This document shows positions 1 to 8,915 of a stretch of DNA of 64,000 nucleotides, one piece after another. Positions within the stretch are counted from its first letter, which is position 1. The number at the start of each line of letters is the position of its first letter. The notes beneath the pieces were generated by a model. It ran no database searches, was not told the origin of the DNA, and saw only the letters and a program-made list of their open reading frames with translations. The stretch is from assembly GCF_038087665.1 (NCBI RefSeq), contig NZ_CP149925.1, forward strand, positions 1,081,455 through 1,145,454, read 5' to 3'. Position numbers and translations under genes: made by a program. The DNA is from Gallaecimonas sp. GXIMD4217. Lineage in GTDB: Bacteria > Pseudomonadota > Gammaproteobacteria > Enterobacterales > Gallaecimonadaceae.

Positions 1-1
1 G

Positions 2-673
2 GCCGTGGCCTGGGCCAAGGAGGCCGGCGTGCCCGTGGTGCTGACCATGGGCACCAAGTTCATCGTCGAAGACAGGCGCGACTGGTGGCAGGACTTCATT
101 CGCGACAATGTCACCGTCGTGGCCATGAACGAGGACGAGGCCGAGGCCCTGACCGGCCTGGCCGACCCCCTGCTGGCGGTGGAGCAGGTGCTGGAGTGGA
201 CCGACTTGGTGCTGTGCACCGCCGGCCCGGTCGGCCTCTACCTGGGCAGCCATGTGGACGAGGCCCAGAAGCGCGAGACCAACAGCCAGCTGCTGCCGGG
301 GGCCATTCCCGAGTTCAACCGCTACGAGTACTCCAGGCCCATGCGCCGGGAAGATTGCGAGAACCCCATCAAGGTCTATTCCCATATCAGCCCCTACATG
401 GGCGGCCCGGAGCGCATCAAGAACACCAATGGCGCCGGCGACGGCGCCCTGGCGGCGCTGCTGCACGACATGGCCGCCAACGGCTACCACAAGCTCAACG
501 TACCGGGCTCCAGCAAGCATCACGCCGACTACCTGACCTATTCCTCCCTGTCCCAGGTCAGCAAGTACGCCAACCGGGTCTCCTACGAGGTGCTGGTGCA
601 GCATTCGCCGCGCCTGTCCCGGGGCCTGCCGGAGCGGGAGGACTCCCTGGAAGAGGTGTACTGGGACCAGTAA
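2..673 (+). CDS. gsk: Inosine/guanosine kinase, 3' part
   Basis: C-terminal 223 residues of a PfkB-type nucleoside kinase; the frame is open from base 2, so the start lies outside the window. The family phosphorylates inosine and guanosine to IMP and GMP in cytoplasmic purine salvage. The visible part carries the PfkB signature NGAGDGA (about residue 142) with its catalytic Asp, and the tail SSLSQVSKYANR resembles Gsk rather than ribokinase or fructokinase. A strong terminator follows 20 bases after the stop. Only the N-terminal substrate lid is missing from view. Confidence 0.88.
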   Translation, partial: AVAWAKEAGVPVVLTMGTKFIVEDRRDWWQDFIRDNVTVVAMNEDEAEALTGLADPLLAVEQVLEWTDLVLCTAGPVGLYLGSHVDEAQKRETNSQLLPGAIPEFNRYEYSRPMRREDCENPIKVYSHISPYMGGPERIKNTNGAGDGALAALLHDMAANGYHKLNVPGSSKHHADYLTYSSLSQVSKYANRVSYEVLVQHSPRLSRGLPEREDSLEEVYWDQ

Positions 674-690
674 CACCCCTTGCGAGCACG

Positions 691-717
691 AGAAGGCGCC
701 CTGGGGCGCCTTTTTTG
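691..717 (+). terminator. Terminator after gsk
   Basis: Hairpin AAGGCGCC / GGCGCCTT with a 4-base loop, followed by a T-run, 20 bases downstream of the gsk stop. Confidence 0.85.
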
Positions 718-780
718 AAGGGGCAGGCCAGGACGTCATCGACTACAGTCTGTCTTGCCTAAACAGAGGGGGACACAGGG

Positions 781-1353
781 ATGATTTCAACGGAACAAAG
801 GCAGGTGCTGCGCGACAAGCTGGCCCTGTACGAGGGCTGCATCGAGCACATGTACCTGGACAGCAACGGCTATGTGACCGTGGCCATAGGCCAGCTGCTG
901 GCCAACCAGGACGCGGCATTGAAACTGCCCTTCCTGCGCCAGGACGGCAGCGCCGCCGCCAGCAGCGAGATCCTGGCCGACTACGAGGCGGTGCGGGCCC
1001 AGCCGGCCGGCAAGCGGGCCAGCTACTACGGCACCTTCACCCAACTGCACCTGACCCAGGCGGCGATGGATGCCCTGGTCGACGGCCATATCGACAGCTT
1101 CGGCGCCGAACTGCTCCGGCTTTACCCGGACTTCGACCAGTACCCCAGCCAGGTGCAGCTGGGCCTCTTTGACATGATCTTCAACCTGGGCATGCACAAG
1201 CTGCAAAGCGGCTTTCCCAGCTTCAACAGGGCGGTCAAGGCCAGGGACTGGCAGGAGGCGGCGCGCCAATGCCACCGCCGGGGCATCGGCGAGTCCCGCA
1301 ACAACTACGTCAGGGGCCTGTTCGAGGAGGCGGCGGCCATGGCACCGGTCTAG
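781..1353 (+). CDS. T4-type lysozyme (GH24-like muramidase)
   Basis: 190-residue protein whose first 40 residues carry the T4 lysozyme active-site pattern: Glu18 (LYEG), Asp27 (MYLDSNGYVT) and Thr33, spaced as Glu11/Asp20/Thr26 in T4. Such enzymes cleave the MurNAc-GlcNAc bond of peptidoglycan. No signal peptide or membrane segment is visible, and no holin or other phage gene is adjacent, so how it would reach the wall is unclear. It starts at an ATG just after a GGGGGACACAGGG stretch and ends convergently, sharing 4 bases with the next gene. It may be a domesticated phage endolysin; activity is inferred from the motif only. Confidence 0.7.
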   Translation: MISTEQRQVLRDKLALYEGCIEHMYLDSNGYVTVAIGQLLANQDAALKLPFLRQDGSAAASSEILADYEAVRAQPAGKRASYYGTFTQLHLTQAAMDALVDGHIDSFGAELLRLYPDFDQYPSQVQLGLFDMIFNLGMHKLQSGFPSFNRAVKARDWQEAARQCHRRGIGESRNNYVRGLFEEAAAMAPV

Positions 1354-1997
1354 CGCCGCCAGGCCGCCTGGATCAGGGCCAGCACCTCGCTGTCCGAGGT
1401 CTGGGAAAAGTCCCGGTACCACTGGCCTATGGCCATGAAGGGCTCAGGGGTGGCCAGGCACACCACCTTGTCGGCCCTTTTCTTTAGCCTGTCCACCGTA
1501 TCCGGCGGCGCCACCGGCACCGCCACCCAGAGCGCTTCGGGCCCCTGGCTACGGACCGCGTCCAGGGCCGCCAGCATGGTGGCACCGGTGGCCACGCCAT
1601 CATCGACAACGATGACAAGACGGCCCTTAAGTTCGGGCCAGGGCCGCTCGCCCCGGTAGGCCCGCTCCCGTCGCTCAAGCTCCGCCTGCTCCTCGGCCAG
1701 CACCCTGGCCATGGCCTCGTCGCTGACCGGGTAGCTGGCCAGCAGCTCCTCGTTCAGCACCTTGACGCCGCCGCTGGCGATGGCGCCCATGGCCAGCTCC
1801 TTGTGGCCGGGGTAGCCGAGCTTGCGCACCGTCAGCAGATCCAGTTCGGCGTCCAGAGTCTCGGCGATGGCGGCCGCCACGGGCACGCCGCCACGGGGCA
1901 GGGCCAGCACCAGTATGGGTGGCCTGGGCTGCCGGGCCGCCAGGGCATGGGCCAGGGCCAGGCCGGCGGCCTCGCGGTTGGGAATGGGCAAGTCCAT
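1350..1997 (-). CDS. Phosphoribosyltransferase family protein
   Basis: 215 residues of type I PRTase fold. The PRPP-binding loop is clear: VVDDGVATGAT at residues 130-140, with the paired acidic residues and Gly/Thr of the family, and the PRGG turn near residue 34. The substrate-specific hood cannot be read from sequence, so the base acted on is unknown; proteins like this are often called 'predicted phosphoribosyltransferase'. It stands alone between a lysozyme-like gene (convergent, 4-base overlap of stops) and the PhoQ-like kinase, whose stop is 49 bases upstream on the same strand. Confidence 0.75.
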   Translation of the reverse strand: MDLPIPNREAAGLALAHALAARQPRPPILVLALPRGGVPVAAAIAETLDAELDLLTVRKLGYPGHKELAMGAIASGGVKVLNEELLASYPVSDEAMARVLAEEQAELERRERAYRGERPWPELKGRLVIVVDDGVATGATMLAALDAVRSQGPEALWVAVPVAPPDTVDRLKKRADKVVCLATPEPFMAIGQWYRDFSQTSDSEVLALIQAAWRR

Positions 1998-2046
1998 GGG
2001 ACCCCCTTGGTTGAGCGCCTCTCTTAAGGTTAGGCGCCGGGGGGGA

Positions 2047-3420
2047 TCAATAAGTGCCGAGCGGCAGGCTGATCAGGAAGCGGGCGCCGCCCAGCTGCTC
2101 GGCCCGGCCTACGGTGAGCTGGCCGTGGTAGCTGGATACGATGTCCGCCACCACCGCCAGGCCGATGCCCTGGCCGGGGTTGCGGGAGTCGGCGCGCACG
2201 CCGCGCTGCAGAATGGCCTCGCGCTGCTCTTCGGGCACGCCTGGGCCGTCGTCGTCCACCTGGATCAGCAAGCTGGGTTTCTTCTTGTCGCCGATCAGCT
2301 GGACATCCACCTCCACCTGCAGGATGCAGAGGCGGAAGGCGTTCTCCAGCAGGTTGCCGAGGATCTCCATCAGATCCCCTTCCTCGCCGTCGAACCAGCA
2401 GTCCTCGCCGATGTTGAGGCGGTATTCCACCTCCTTGCTCTGGTAGACCTTGGACAGGGCCCGCACCAGCTTTTCCACCACCGGGCCGGGCTCGATGCGG
2501 TTCTGGGTCAGGCCCTGGCGGCCGACCACGGCCCGCTTCAGCTGGTAGCTGATGGTCTGGTTCATGCGCTGGGCCTGTTCCACTATGTTGCTGAGGGTCT
2601 CGGTGGGGGCATCGGGCAGGCTCTCCAGGCTCTGGCAGCTGGTCTGGATGGCGGCCAGGGGCGTCTTCAGGCTGTGGGCCAGATCGCCCATGGTGTGCTT
2701 GAGGCGCTCCCGGGATTCCCGCTCCCGCATCAAGAGGCCGTTCAATGGCGTGGTGATGCGGGCTATCTCGTCCGGATACTGGCTGGACAGCTGGCCGCGA
2801 TCGCCGCTGCGCATCTGCGACAGCTCCCGGGCCAGGGTCCGCAGCGGCGCCAGGCTCCATCTCAGGCTCCAGGTGATCAGCAGCAGCATCAGCAGCAGGC
2901 CGCCGGTCAGCCACAGCACCACCAGGGTGGTGTAGTCGCGGGTCTCCTTGATGTACTCGTCGTCATCATAGAGGGCCACCAGGGTATAGCCATGGATGCT
3001 GTCGTCCAGCGGCAGCAGCACCGACAGTTCGTAGGAGAAGAAGCGGTTCTGGCCGATAAAGCGGTGGGTGAATTCGCGCTTGAGGTTGGAAAACAGCGGC
3101 GTGAAGTCGATGTCGAAGCGGTAGCTGGACAGGGAGCGCCAGATCAGCTTGCCGTGCTCGTCGTAGACCAGGCCCACGAAGGGGGATCGAGGCTGGTTGT
3201 AGTTGGGATCGATGAGCTCGTTGGGCAGCCAGCCGGTGCCGCGGGTGTCCTCGATGAGGGCGATCAGCTCGTCCACGTCCTGGGCCAGCTGGCGCTCGAT
3301 GCTCTGCTCGGCCGAGGCCTTGTAGGCGGCGATCAGCGCGAAGCCGATGAAAAAGAGGAAGGCCACCGTCAGACTGGTGGTGGCCAACATCACGCGCGCC
3401 TTGAGGGACAGGTTGCGCAC
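2047..3420 (-). CDS. phoQ: PhoQ-like sensor histidine kinase
   Basis: 457-residue membrane kinase: TM1 at about 11-32, a periplasmic sensor of about 130 residues, TM2 at about 165-187, HAMP, H-box with His249 (DLAHSLKTP), N-box around residues 357-361 and G-box DDDGPGV. An acidic stretch (YDDDEYIKE, 151-159) sits just before TM2, like the divalent-cation patch of PhoQ. It starts at GTG two bases after the regulator's stop, so the two are one transcript, in phoP-phoQ order. PhoQ senses low Mg2+, acid or cationic peptides; that these signals apply here is inferred from resemblance. Confidence 0.8.
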   Translation of the reverse strand: MRNLSLKARVMLATTSLTVAFLFFIGFALIAAYKASAEQSIERQLAQDVDELIALIEDTRGTGWLPNELIDPNYNQPRSPFVGLVYDEHGKLIWRSLSSYRFDIDFTPLFSNLKREFTHRFIGQNRFFSYELSVLLPLDDSIHGYTLVALYDDDEYIKETRDYTTLVVLWLTGGLLLMLLLITWSLRWSLAPLRTLARELSQMRSGDRGQLSSQYPDEIARITTPLNGLLMRERESRERLKHTMGDLAHSLKTPLAAIQTSCQSLESLPDAPTETLSNIVEQAQRMNQTISYQLKRAVVGRQGLTQNRIEPGPVVEKLVRALSKVYQSKEVEYRLNIGEDCWFDGEEGDLMEILGNLLENAFRLCILQVEVDVQLIGDKKKPSLLIQVDDDGPGVPEEQREAILQRGVRADSRNPGQGIGLAVVADIVSSYHGQLTVGRAEQLGGARFLISLPLGTY

Positions 3421-3423
3421 GGC

Positions 3424-4101
3424 TTACTGGCAGGTCAGGCGGAACATGTAGCCCTGACCGCGTATGGTCTCGATGGGGGTGAGGCTGTTGTCCGGATCCA
3501 GCTTCTTGCGCAGCCGGCCGATCAGCACCTCCACCACGTTGGAGTCACGCTCGATATGGTCGTCGTAGAGCTGTTCCACCAGGCGCTGCTTGCTGACCAC
3601 CTCCTGGTGATGGCGCATCAAGAATTCCAGCAGCTTGTATTCGTAGGCGGTCAGGGTCAGGGGGCTGCCGGCCCGGAAGGCCTGCTTCTTGGCCAGATCC
3701 AGCTTGAAGGGCTCCGCCTCTATGGTGGGGCTGGCGAAGCCGGAGGCGCGCCGGGACAGGGCGTGGAGGCGGGCGATCAGCTCTTCCATCTGGAAGGGCT
3801 TGACCAGGTAGTCGTCGGCGCCGGCCTCCAGGCCTTCCACCTTGTCCTGCCAGTTGCCCCTGGCGGTGAGGATGATGATGGGGAAGGTCTTGCCTTCCTC
3901 CCGGAAGGTCTTGATAAGCTCAATACCGTTCATGCCCGGCAGGCCGATGTCCACCACGGCCACGTCCAGCTCGTACTCGTCGGCGAAGAAGCGGGCCTCT
4001 TCGGCGTTGGGAGCGGCATGGACGCCAAAGCCGCGCTCGCCCAACTGCACCTTGAGGTGGTGGCGCAGCAGATTATCGTCTTCAACAACCAGTACTTTCA
4101 T
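3424..4101 (-). CDS. phoP: PhoP-like response regulator
   Basis: 225-residue OmpR/PhoB-type regulator. The receiver domain shows the acidic pair at residues 8-9, phospho-acceptor Asp51 (VVDIGLPG), Thr in LTAR and Lys in LVKPF; the C-terminal winged helix holds the VVEVLIGRLRKK recognition region. Length and sequence fit PhoP. It is first in the operon with the sensor kinase downstream. The upstream gap (4,102-4,325) contains a hairpin but no repeat at the 11-bp PhoP-box phase that I could find. Confidence 0.82.
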   Translation of the reverse strand: MKVLVVEDDNLLRHHLKVQLGERGFGVHAAPNAEEARFFADEYELDVAVVDIGLPGMNGIELIKTFREEGKTFPIIILTARGNWQDKVEGLEAGADDYLVKPFQMEELIARLHALSRRASGFASPTIEAEPFKLDLAKKQAFRAGSPLTLTAYEYKLLEFLMRHHQEVVSKQRLVEQLYDDHIERDSNVVEVLIGRLRKKLDPDNSLTPIETIRGQGYMFRLTCQ

Positions 4102-4163
4102 GATTCGCTCTCCGCTATCCGTTTCGGCGTCAGATTAATTTGTCCCTAAGCGACTGACAAGAA

Positions 4164-4188
4164 AAGGGCTTGTTTACTGACAGCCCTT
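4164..4188. repeat. Inverted repeat upstream of phoP
   Basis: Arms AAGGGCT and AGCCCTT separated by 11 bases, 63 bases upstream of the phoP start. Read on the phoP strand it is followed by TTCTTGTC, so it could be a leader hairpin or weak terminator as easily as an operator. Function not shown. Confidence 0.4.
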
Positions 4189-4325
4189 GTTCAGACTTTG
4201 CTTAACAGCGCCGGTTCCCCAGCGGCACCAAGCGTTGTTGTCCCGGGCCGGGACAGGTTAGGATTGGCGCCCTGAACCCATTCTGAATACCGGCGCCTGC
4301 CCGAACGGGCGCCGTGACCTGAACC

Positions 4326-5039
4326 ATGGCCGATAAAGACATCCTTTACCTGCATTCCTCCATGAGCGACGGCCGCCAGTGGCTGGCCCTGCACCGGGAC
4401 TGGCCCGGTATCCTCCAGGACTTGCTGGGCTACGGCGGCGCCCATGCCATGCCCGAGCAGGGCCAGTTCCGCCTGGCCGACGAGGTGGCCCAGTTTGAAT
4501 TGCCCGGCCCCGTCCATGTCTGCGGCCATTCCTACGGCGGTGCCACCGCCCTGCACCTGGCTGCCAGCAGGCCCGAGCTGGTCCGCAGCCTGTGCCTCTA
4601 CGAGCCGGTGGCCTTTTCGGTGCTGGCCAAGGGCAGCCCGGAGCGGGACGAGGTGGAGCTGCTGGCCAGCCGCATGCAAAGGCTCAGCGCCCACGACGGC
4701 GCCGCCGCCTTTGTCAACTACTGGAACGGCAGTGATGTCTTCTCGGCCATGCCGCCCCGGCTCCAGGATCGCCTGTCCCGCCAGGCCTTCGCCGTGATCC
4801 GAAATTTCGAGTCGCTGATCAACGAGCCCACAGATCCGGCCGTGATCCAAGTGCCGGTGAGGCTCATCGTCGGCCGCCGAAGCCCGGCCTCGAGCCGGGC
4901 GGTGGTGGCGGAGCTGGCCAGGCGCCTGCCCCAGGCCGAGGTGGTGGAGGTGGACGCCGGCCACATGGGGCCGGTGCAGGCCCCTGAGCAGGTATTGCCC
5001 CATTTCGCCGACTTCCTGGCCGAGGTGACCGGCCGCTAG
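4326..5039 (+). CDS. Alpha/beta hydrolase
   Basis: 237-residue alpha/beta-hydrolase fold protein with nucleophile elbow GHSYGG (Ser69) and a C-terminal His in DAGHMGP. No signal peptide, so cytoplasmic. Substrate unknown; neighbours (phoP divergently upstream, hisI convergent downstream with a 4-base overlap) give no clue. There is no strong Shine-Dalgarno before the ATG (the preceding bases are GACCTGAACC), and a GGCGCC/GGCGCC hairpin lies just upstream, so expression may be low. Confidence 0.75.
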   Translation: MADKDILYLHSSMSDGRQWLALHRDWPGILQDLLGYGGAHAMPEQGQFRLADEVAQFELPGPVHVCGHSYGGATALHLAASRPELVRSLCLYEPVAFSVLAKGSPERDEVELLASRMQRLSAHDGAAAFVNYWNGSDVFSAMPPRLQDRLSRQAFAVIRNFESLINEPTDPAVIQVPVRLIVGRRSPASSRAVVAELARRLPQAEVVEVDAGHMGPVQAPEQVLPHFADFLAEVTGR

Positions 5040-5674
5040 GCCTGCCTGGCCCGGTGGCGGGCGCTGAGCTCGGCCACCACCTGGCCCAGGGTCAGGCCGC
5101 GCAGGCGCAACGTCAGCAGCAGGTGGTAGAGCAGATCGGCGCTCTCGCCAATAAGCGTCTGGTCGTCCTCGCAGACGGCGGCCAGGGCCACCTCCACCCC
5201 TTCCTCGCCCACCTTCTGGGCCACCTTGCTCAGCCCCTTGTTGGCCAGGCGCACGGTGTAGGAGCCGTCGCCTCCCTCGGCCAGGCGCTGTTCCAACAGG
5301 CGCTCCAGCTCGGCCAGGAAGGCAAGCCTTGGCGCCGCCTCGCCGAAGCAGGAGTCGCTGCCTAAGTGGCAGGTGGGGCCCTTGGGGCTGGCCAGCACCA
5401 GTATGCTGTCGTGGTCGCAATCGCCGTGGGCACTTAGCAGCGCCAGGGTATTGCCGGAGCCTTCGCCCTTGGTCCAGAGCCGCCCCTTGCTGCGGCTGTA
5501 GAAGGTGACCAGGCCGCTTTCCAGGGTCCTCACCAGCGCTTCCCTGTTCATATAGCCCTGCATCCGCACCTGGCCGCTGGCCGCGTCCTGGACCAGGGCC
5601 GGCAGCAGACCGTCGCCCTTGGCAAAATCCAGTCGGTCGAGGTTGTCTAAGGTTAGCTTTGGGGTCGGTTTCAT
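5036..5674 (-). CDS. hisI: HisIE: PRA-CH / PRA-PP bifunctional enzyme
   Basis: 212 residues joining the PRA-cyclohydrolase domain (zinc-site region HGDCDHDS) to the PRA-pyrophosphohydrolase domain (EEGVEVALA), as in enteric HisIE. It catalyses steps 2 and 3 of histidine synthesis. I chose the ATG at 5,674, which forms an ATGA overlap with the hisF stop; an in-frame ATG 12 bases upstream would only add MHPA. Last gene of the his operon, convergent with the alpha/beta hydrolase. Confidence 0.93.
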   Translation of the reverse strand: MKPTPKLTLDNLDRLDFAKGDGLLPALVQDAASGQVRMQGYMNREALVRTLESGLVTFYSRSKGRLWTKGEGSGNTLALLSAHGDCDHDSILVLASPKGPTCHLGSDSCFGEAAPRLAFLAELERLLEQRLAEGGDGSYTVRLANKGLSKVAQKVGEEGVEVALAAVCEDDQTLIGESADLLYHLLLTLRLRGLTLGQVVAELSARHRARQA

Positions 5675-6438
5675 GGCCGGATGCACTCCCCCTGGCCGAT
5701 CAGCCAGGCTTTCAGTTTTGAAATGTCGATCAGGCCCCTGTGGAACACCGAGGCGGCCAGGGCGCCGTCGGCGCCGGCGTCGAAGGCCGCCTTGAAGTGG
5801 CCCATCTCCCCGGCGCCACCTGAGGCGATCAGCGGCAGCCGGGTTTCGGCCCGCACCGCGGCCAGCTGCAGCAGATCATAGCCCCGGCCCATGCCGTCCT
5901 GGTTCATCATGTTGAGGACGATTTCCCCGGCGCCACGGCCTTCCACTTCCCTGATCCAGTCCAGGGTCGACCGGCCCGAGCAGCGGGCGCTGTCTTCCCG
6001 GCCCGTGTATTGCCAGACCTGCAGTTCGCCCTTGTCGTCCACGAAGGAATCGACGCCGATCACCACGCACTGGCGGCCAAACTCGGTGCTCAATGCATCG
6101 ATGAAGTCCGGGTTTTCCAGAGCCGGTGAGTTCACCGAGATCTTGTCGGCGCCATTGGCCAGCAGTGCCCGGGCGTCCTCCAGGGTGCGGATGCCGCCGG
6201 CCACGCAGAAGGGGATGTCCAGCACCTCGGCGACCCGGGCCACCCAGGATCTGTCCAGGGTACGGCCGTCCGAGGAGGCGGTGATGTCGTAGAACACCAG
6301 CTCGTCGGCACCGCCTTCGCTGTAGCGCCGGGCAAGCGTGAGGATGTCGCCCACCACCTGGTGGTTCTTGAACTGGACGCCCTTGACCACAGCTCCGTCT
6401 TTGACATCCAGGCAGGGAATAATGCGCTTGGCCACCAT
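5671..6438 (-). CDS. hisF: Imidazole glycerol phosphate synthase, cyclase subunit
   Basis: 255-residue TIM barrel. Catalytic Asp11 (IPCLDVK) and the second catalytic Asp (VIGVDSF) are present, as are phosphate-binding GG loops ([15 protein letters not shown]). It uses ammonia from HisH to turn PRFAR into IGP and AICAR. The ATG at 6,438 shares its A with the hisA stop (TGATG), which argues against the longer frame beginning at 6,462. Confidence 0.95.
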   Translation of the reverse strand: MVAKRIIPCLDVKDGAVVKGVQFKNHQVVGDILTLARRYSEGGADELVFYDITASSDGRTLDRSWVARVAEVLDIPFCVAGGIRTLEDARALLANGADKISVNSPALENPDFIDALSTEFGRQCVVIGVDSFVDDKGELQVWQYTGREDSARCSGRSTLDWIREVEGRGAGEIVLNMMNQDGMGRGYDLLQLAAVRAETRLPLIASGGAGEMGHFKAAFDAGADGALAASVFHRGLIDISKLKAWLIGQGECIRP

Positions 6439-7178
6439 CACAGGCTCTCCTCCTGCCAGCATTGCAGGGCCTCGCCAAGGTCGAAGCGACCGCTCAGCAG
6501 GCTCTTGCCAAGGATGACCCCGGCCACGCCGGCCCGTTTCAGCGCCGGCAGCTCGGTCAGGGCGGCCACACCGCCAGAGGCCTGGATGGCGAGCCCGGGG
6601 TATTGGTCACAGAGGCGCTGGTAGAGCTCGGTGTTGGCGCCGGCCAGGGTGCCGTCCCGGTCGATGTCGGTGATGAGCAGGTGCCTGGCGCCGCGTTTGG
6701 CATAGAAGGCCAGCAGCGCGTCCAGGCTCTGCTCGGCGGGCTGCCGCCAGCCGTCCGAGGCCGGGTACCAGTCCCGGCCGTCGAAGCGCACGTCCAGGGC
6801 CAGCACCAGCCGGTCCGGATCCTGCTCGGCCAGCCAGCCGGCCACCTGTTCGGGCGCCCTGATGGCCAGGCTGCCCACCACCACCCGGTCGGCGCCCAGG
6901 GCCAGCAGGGCCCTGGCGTCGGCCAGGCTGCGCACGCCGCCGCCGACCTGGATGGGCAGCGGGCTGTTGCCGATGAGCGTCTCAAGGCTGTGCCACTGGC
7001 GGGCCCTGGCGTCCCGGGCGCCGCTCAGATCCACCAGGTGCAGGTAGCCGGCGCCGGCCTCGGCATAGGCGTTGAAGCGGGCCAGGGCGTCAGCGCCGAA
7101 GGGGGTCACCTGGTCGTAGTCGCCCTTGAACAGACGGACGACCTGGCCGTCGAGGATATCGAGAGCGGGGATCAACAT
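6438..7178 (-). CDS. hisA: ProFAR isomerase
   Basis: 246-residue TIM barrel with Asp8 (PALDILDG) and the matching catalytic Asp in LALDVRF; it performs the Amadori rearrangement of ProFAR to PRFAR. The start at 7,178 gives the normal family length. The same first codons also occur 95 bases upstream in a truncated copy at the end of hisH, so this gene's original, hisH-overlapping start seems to have been displaced by a duplication; GGAGAAAG still serves as Shine-Dalgarno. Confidence 0.95.
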   Translation of the reverse strand: MLIPALDILDGQVVRLFKGDYDQVTPFGADALARFNAYAEAGAGYLHLVDLSGARDARARQWHSLETLIGNSPLPIQVGGGVRSLADARALLALGADRVVVGSLAIRAPEQVAGWLAEQDPDRLVLALDVRFDGRDWYPASDGWRQPAEQSLDALLAFYAKRGARHLLITDIDRDGTLAGANTELYQRLCDQYPGLAIQASGGVAALTELPALKRAGVAGVILGKSLLSGRFDLGEALQCWQEESL

Positions 7179-7190
7179 GACGCTTTCTCC
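7143..7190. repeat. hisA-start repeat, copy 2 (functional start)
   Basis: 48-bp segment holding the Shine-Dalgarno and first codons of hisA. It matches 7,238-7,285 at 43 of 48 positions, 95 bp apart in direct orientation. Confidence 0.85.
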
Positions 7191-7273
7191 GAAAAAATGC
7201 TCGTTTTTGGTGCGCCTGTTGCGGCGCTTGGAACCGGCTGGCCGTCGAGGATGTCGAGAGCGGGGATCAGCAT
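7172..7273 (-). pseudogene. Truncated hisA 5' copy
   Basis: A 33-codon frame beginning [12 protein letters not shown], identical to the HisA N-terminus, then diverging and stopping six bases inside the true hisA. Its ATG overlaps the hisH stop (ATGCTGA), the arrangement expected for the ancestral hisH-hisA junction. It is most simply the leftover of a tandem duplication; it may still carry ribosomes from hisH to hisA. Confidence 0.75.
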
Positions 7274-7285
7274 GGGTCTTTCTCC
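7238..7285. repeat. hisA-start repeat, copy 1 (hisH junction)
   Basis: Partner of 7,143-7,190. It spans the end of hisH plus the truncated hisA start, including the GGAGAAAG ribosome-binding region. Confidence 0.85.
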
Positions 7286-7854
7286 AGGAAATTCTTGAGG
7301 AGCTTGGCGCCACTTCGGCCGGAGCGCTCCGGGTGGAACTGGCAGCCCAGGAAATTGCCCTTGCCAAGCACGGCGGAAAAGGGCTGGCCGTGCTGGCACA
7401 GGGCCAGGCTGTTGCGCCCGGGCGGGGCGGCGAAGCTGTGCACGAAGTAGAACCAGTCCTGCTCGCCGATGCCGGCCAGCAGCGGGTGCGGCGCTATGGC
7501 GGTCAGCCGGTTCCAGCCCATGTGGGGCAGGCGCGGCGCCTCAAGGGGCAGCACGGCGTCGTCCAGCAGCCCCAGGCAGGGCCGGGCCGACTCCTCGGAA
7601 AAGCGGGTCAACAGCTGCATGCCCAGGCAGATCCCCAGCACCGGCTGGGTCAGGGTCGGCAGCAGCTGGTCCAGGCCGCTTTGCTCCAGGGCCGCCATGG
7701 CGGCGCCGGCGGTGCCCACCCCGGGCAGGAAAACCCGCCGGGCGGCCCTGATGGTGGCGGCGTCGCGGCTCACCACCGGGCTGCCCCCCAGGCGCTTGAC
7801 GGCGTTGGCCAGGCTGGCCAGGTTGGCGCAGCCGGTGTCGACGATCACGTTCAC
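7267..7854 (-). CDS. hisH: Imidazole glycerol phosphate synthase, amidotransferase subunit
   Basis: 195-residue class I glutamine amidotransferase with nucleophile Cys in GICLGMQ and His/Glu in QFHPERSG. It supplies ammonia to HisF. The start is GTG at 7,854, overlapping the hisB stop as GTGA and followed by [14 protein letters not shown], the canonical HisH N-terminus. Confidence 0.94.
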   Translation of the reverse strand: MNVIVDTGCANLASLANAVKRLGGSPVVSRDAATIRAARRVFLPGVGTAGAAMAALEQSGLDQLLPTLTQPVLGICLGMQLLTRFSEESARPCLGLLDDAVLPLEAPRLPHMGWNRLTAIAPHPLLAGIGEQDWFYFVHSFAAPPGRNSLALCQHGQPFSAVLGKGNFLGCQFHPERSGRSGAKLLKNFLEKDPC

Positions 7855-8915
7855 AGGGCCCCCTTGCTGCTGGGCAGCTGCCGGCCTTCGACCTTGATGG
7901 CCTGGCCCAGGGCCCGGCCGAAGGCCTTGAACAGGCCCTCCACCTGGTGGTGGCCGTTGCCGTCCGACACCGACAGCTGCAGGGTCAGGGCGGCGGCATC
8001 GCTCAGGGAACGGAAGAAGTGGCCCACCATCTGGGTGTCCAGCTCGCCGACCCGGTCGCGGCTGAAGTCGGCGTCCAGGCGGCAGTAGGGCCGGCCGCTC
8101 AGATCCAGCACCGCCTCGGCCCGGCATTCGTCCATGGGCAGCACGAAGCCGAAGCGGCCGATGCCGCGCTTGTCGCCCAGGGCCTTTCTCAGGGCCTGGC
8201 CCAGGGCCAGGGCGCAGTCCTCGACGCTGTGGTGATCGTCGATGTGCAGATCGCCCCGGCAGCGGAGCGTCAGCTCGAAGCCGCCGTGCACGGCGATCTG
8301 CTCCAGCATGTGGTCGAAGAAGCCGATGCCGGTATCGACCCTGGCCCCGGCCGGCCCGTCCAGATCCAGCTCGACCTGGATGTCGGTCTCCCTGGTCTGG
8401 CGGCGCACGGCGGCGCGCCTGTTGCCCCTTGTCAGCTGGCGGGCGATGGCCGGCCAGCCCAGTTTTGCCCTGTCGTAGCGCAGGCCGCGCACCGCCATGG
8501 CCTCGGCCAGTTGCAGATCCGTGGCCCGGTCACCGATAACGGCGCTGCGCTCGAAATCCACCAGGCCCCGTTGCAGGTAGTCCCTGACCAGGCCCAGCCT
8601 GGGTTTGCGGCAGGCACAATTGTCCCGTTCGAAGTGGGGGCAGATAAGCTCCGCCTCGAAGTTCACCCCCTGGGAAGCCAGCAGCTGCATCAGCATGGCG
8701 TGGGGCGCCTCGAAGTCGGCGCTGGGGAAGCTGTCGCTGCCCAGGCCGTCCTGGTTGGACACCATCACCAGGCTGTAGCCGGCGGCCTGCAGCTCGAGCA
8801 GGGCCGGGATCACCCCGGGCTCCAGGGCCAGTTTGGCCAGGCTGTCCACCTGGAAGTCGTCGGGCTCGCGGATCAGGGTGCCGTCGCGGTCGATGAAGAG
8901 GATGGGTTTAGCCAT
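7851..8915 (-). CDS. hisB: Histidinol-phosphatase / IGP dehydratase
   Basis: 354-residue bifunctional protein. The N-terminal HAD phosphatase shows DRDGT (Asp9/Asp11) and a Cys/His zinc loop ([14 protein letters not shown]); the C-terminal IGP dehydratase shows the metal-binding motifs [16 protein letters not shown] and HHQVE. It performs two non-consecutive steps of the pathway. The ATG at 8,915 gives [12 protein letters not shown] and overlaps the end of hisC by 8 bases. Confidence 0.95.
   Translation of the reverse strand: MAKPILFIDRDGTLIREPDDFQVDSLAKLALEPGVIPALLELQAAGYSLVMVSNQDGLGSDSFPSADFEAPHAMLMQLLASQGVNFEAELICPHFERDNCACRKPRLGLVRDYLQRGLVDFERSAVIGDRATDLQLAEAMAVRGLRYDRAKLGWPAIARQLTRGNRRAAVRRQTRETDIQVELDLDGPAGARVDTGIGFFDHMLEQIAVHGGFELTLRCRGDLHIDDHHSVEDCALALGQALRKALGDKRGIGRFGFVLPMDECRAEAVLDLSGRPYCRLDADFSRDRVGELDTQMVGHFFRSLSDAAALTLQLSVSDGNGHHQVEGLFKAFGRALGQAIKVEGRQLPSSKGAL

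Noticed and set aside
1822-4149. 775-codon plus-strand open frame opposite phoQ/phoP
   Set aside because: His/Leu/Gln-rich translation with no domain, directly antisense to well-supported genes; long antisense frames are expected at this GC content.
4102-4325. PhoP box (paired GTTTA repeats) before phoP
   Set aside because: TGTTTA and TGTTCA occur, but 17 bp apart rather than 11, so no autoregulation site is claimed.
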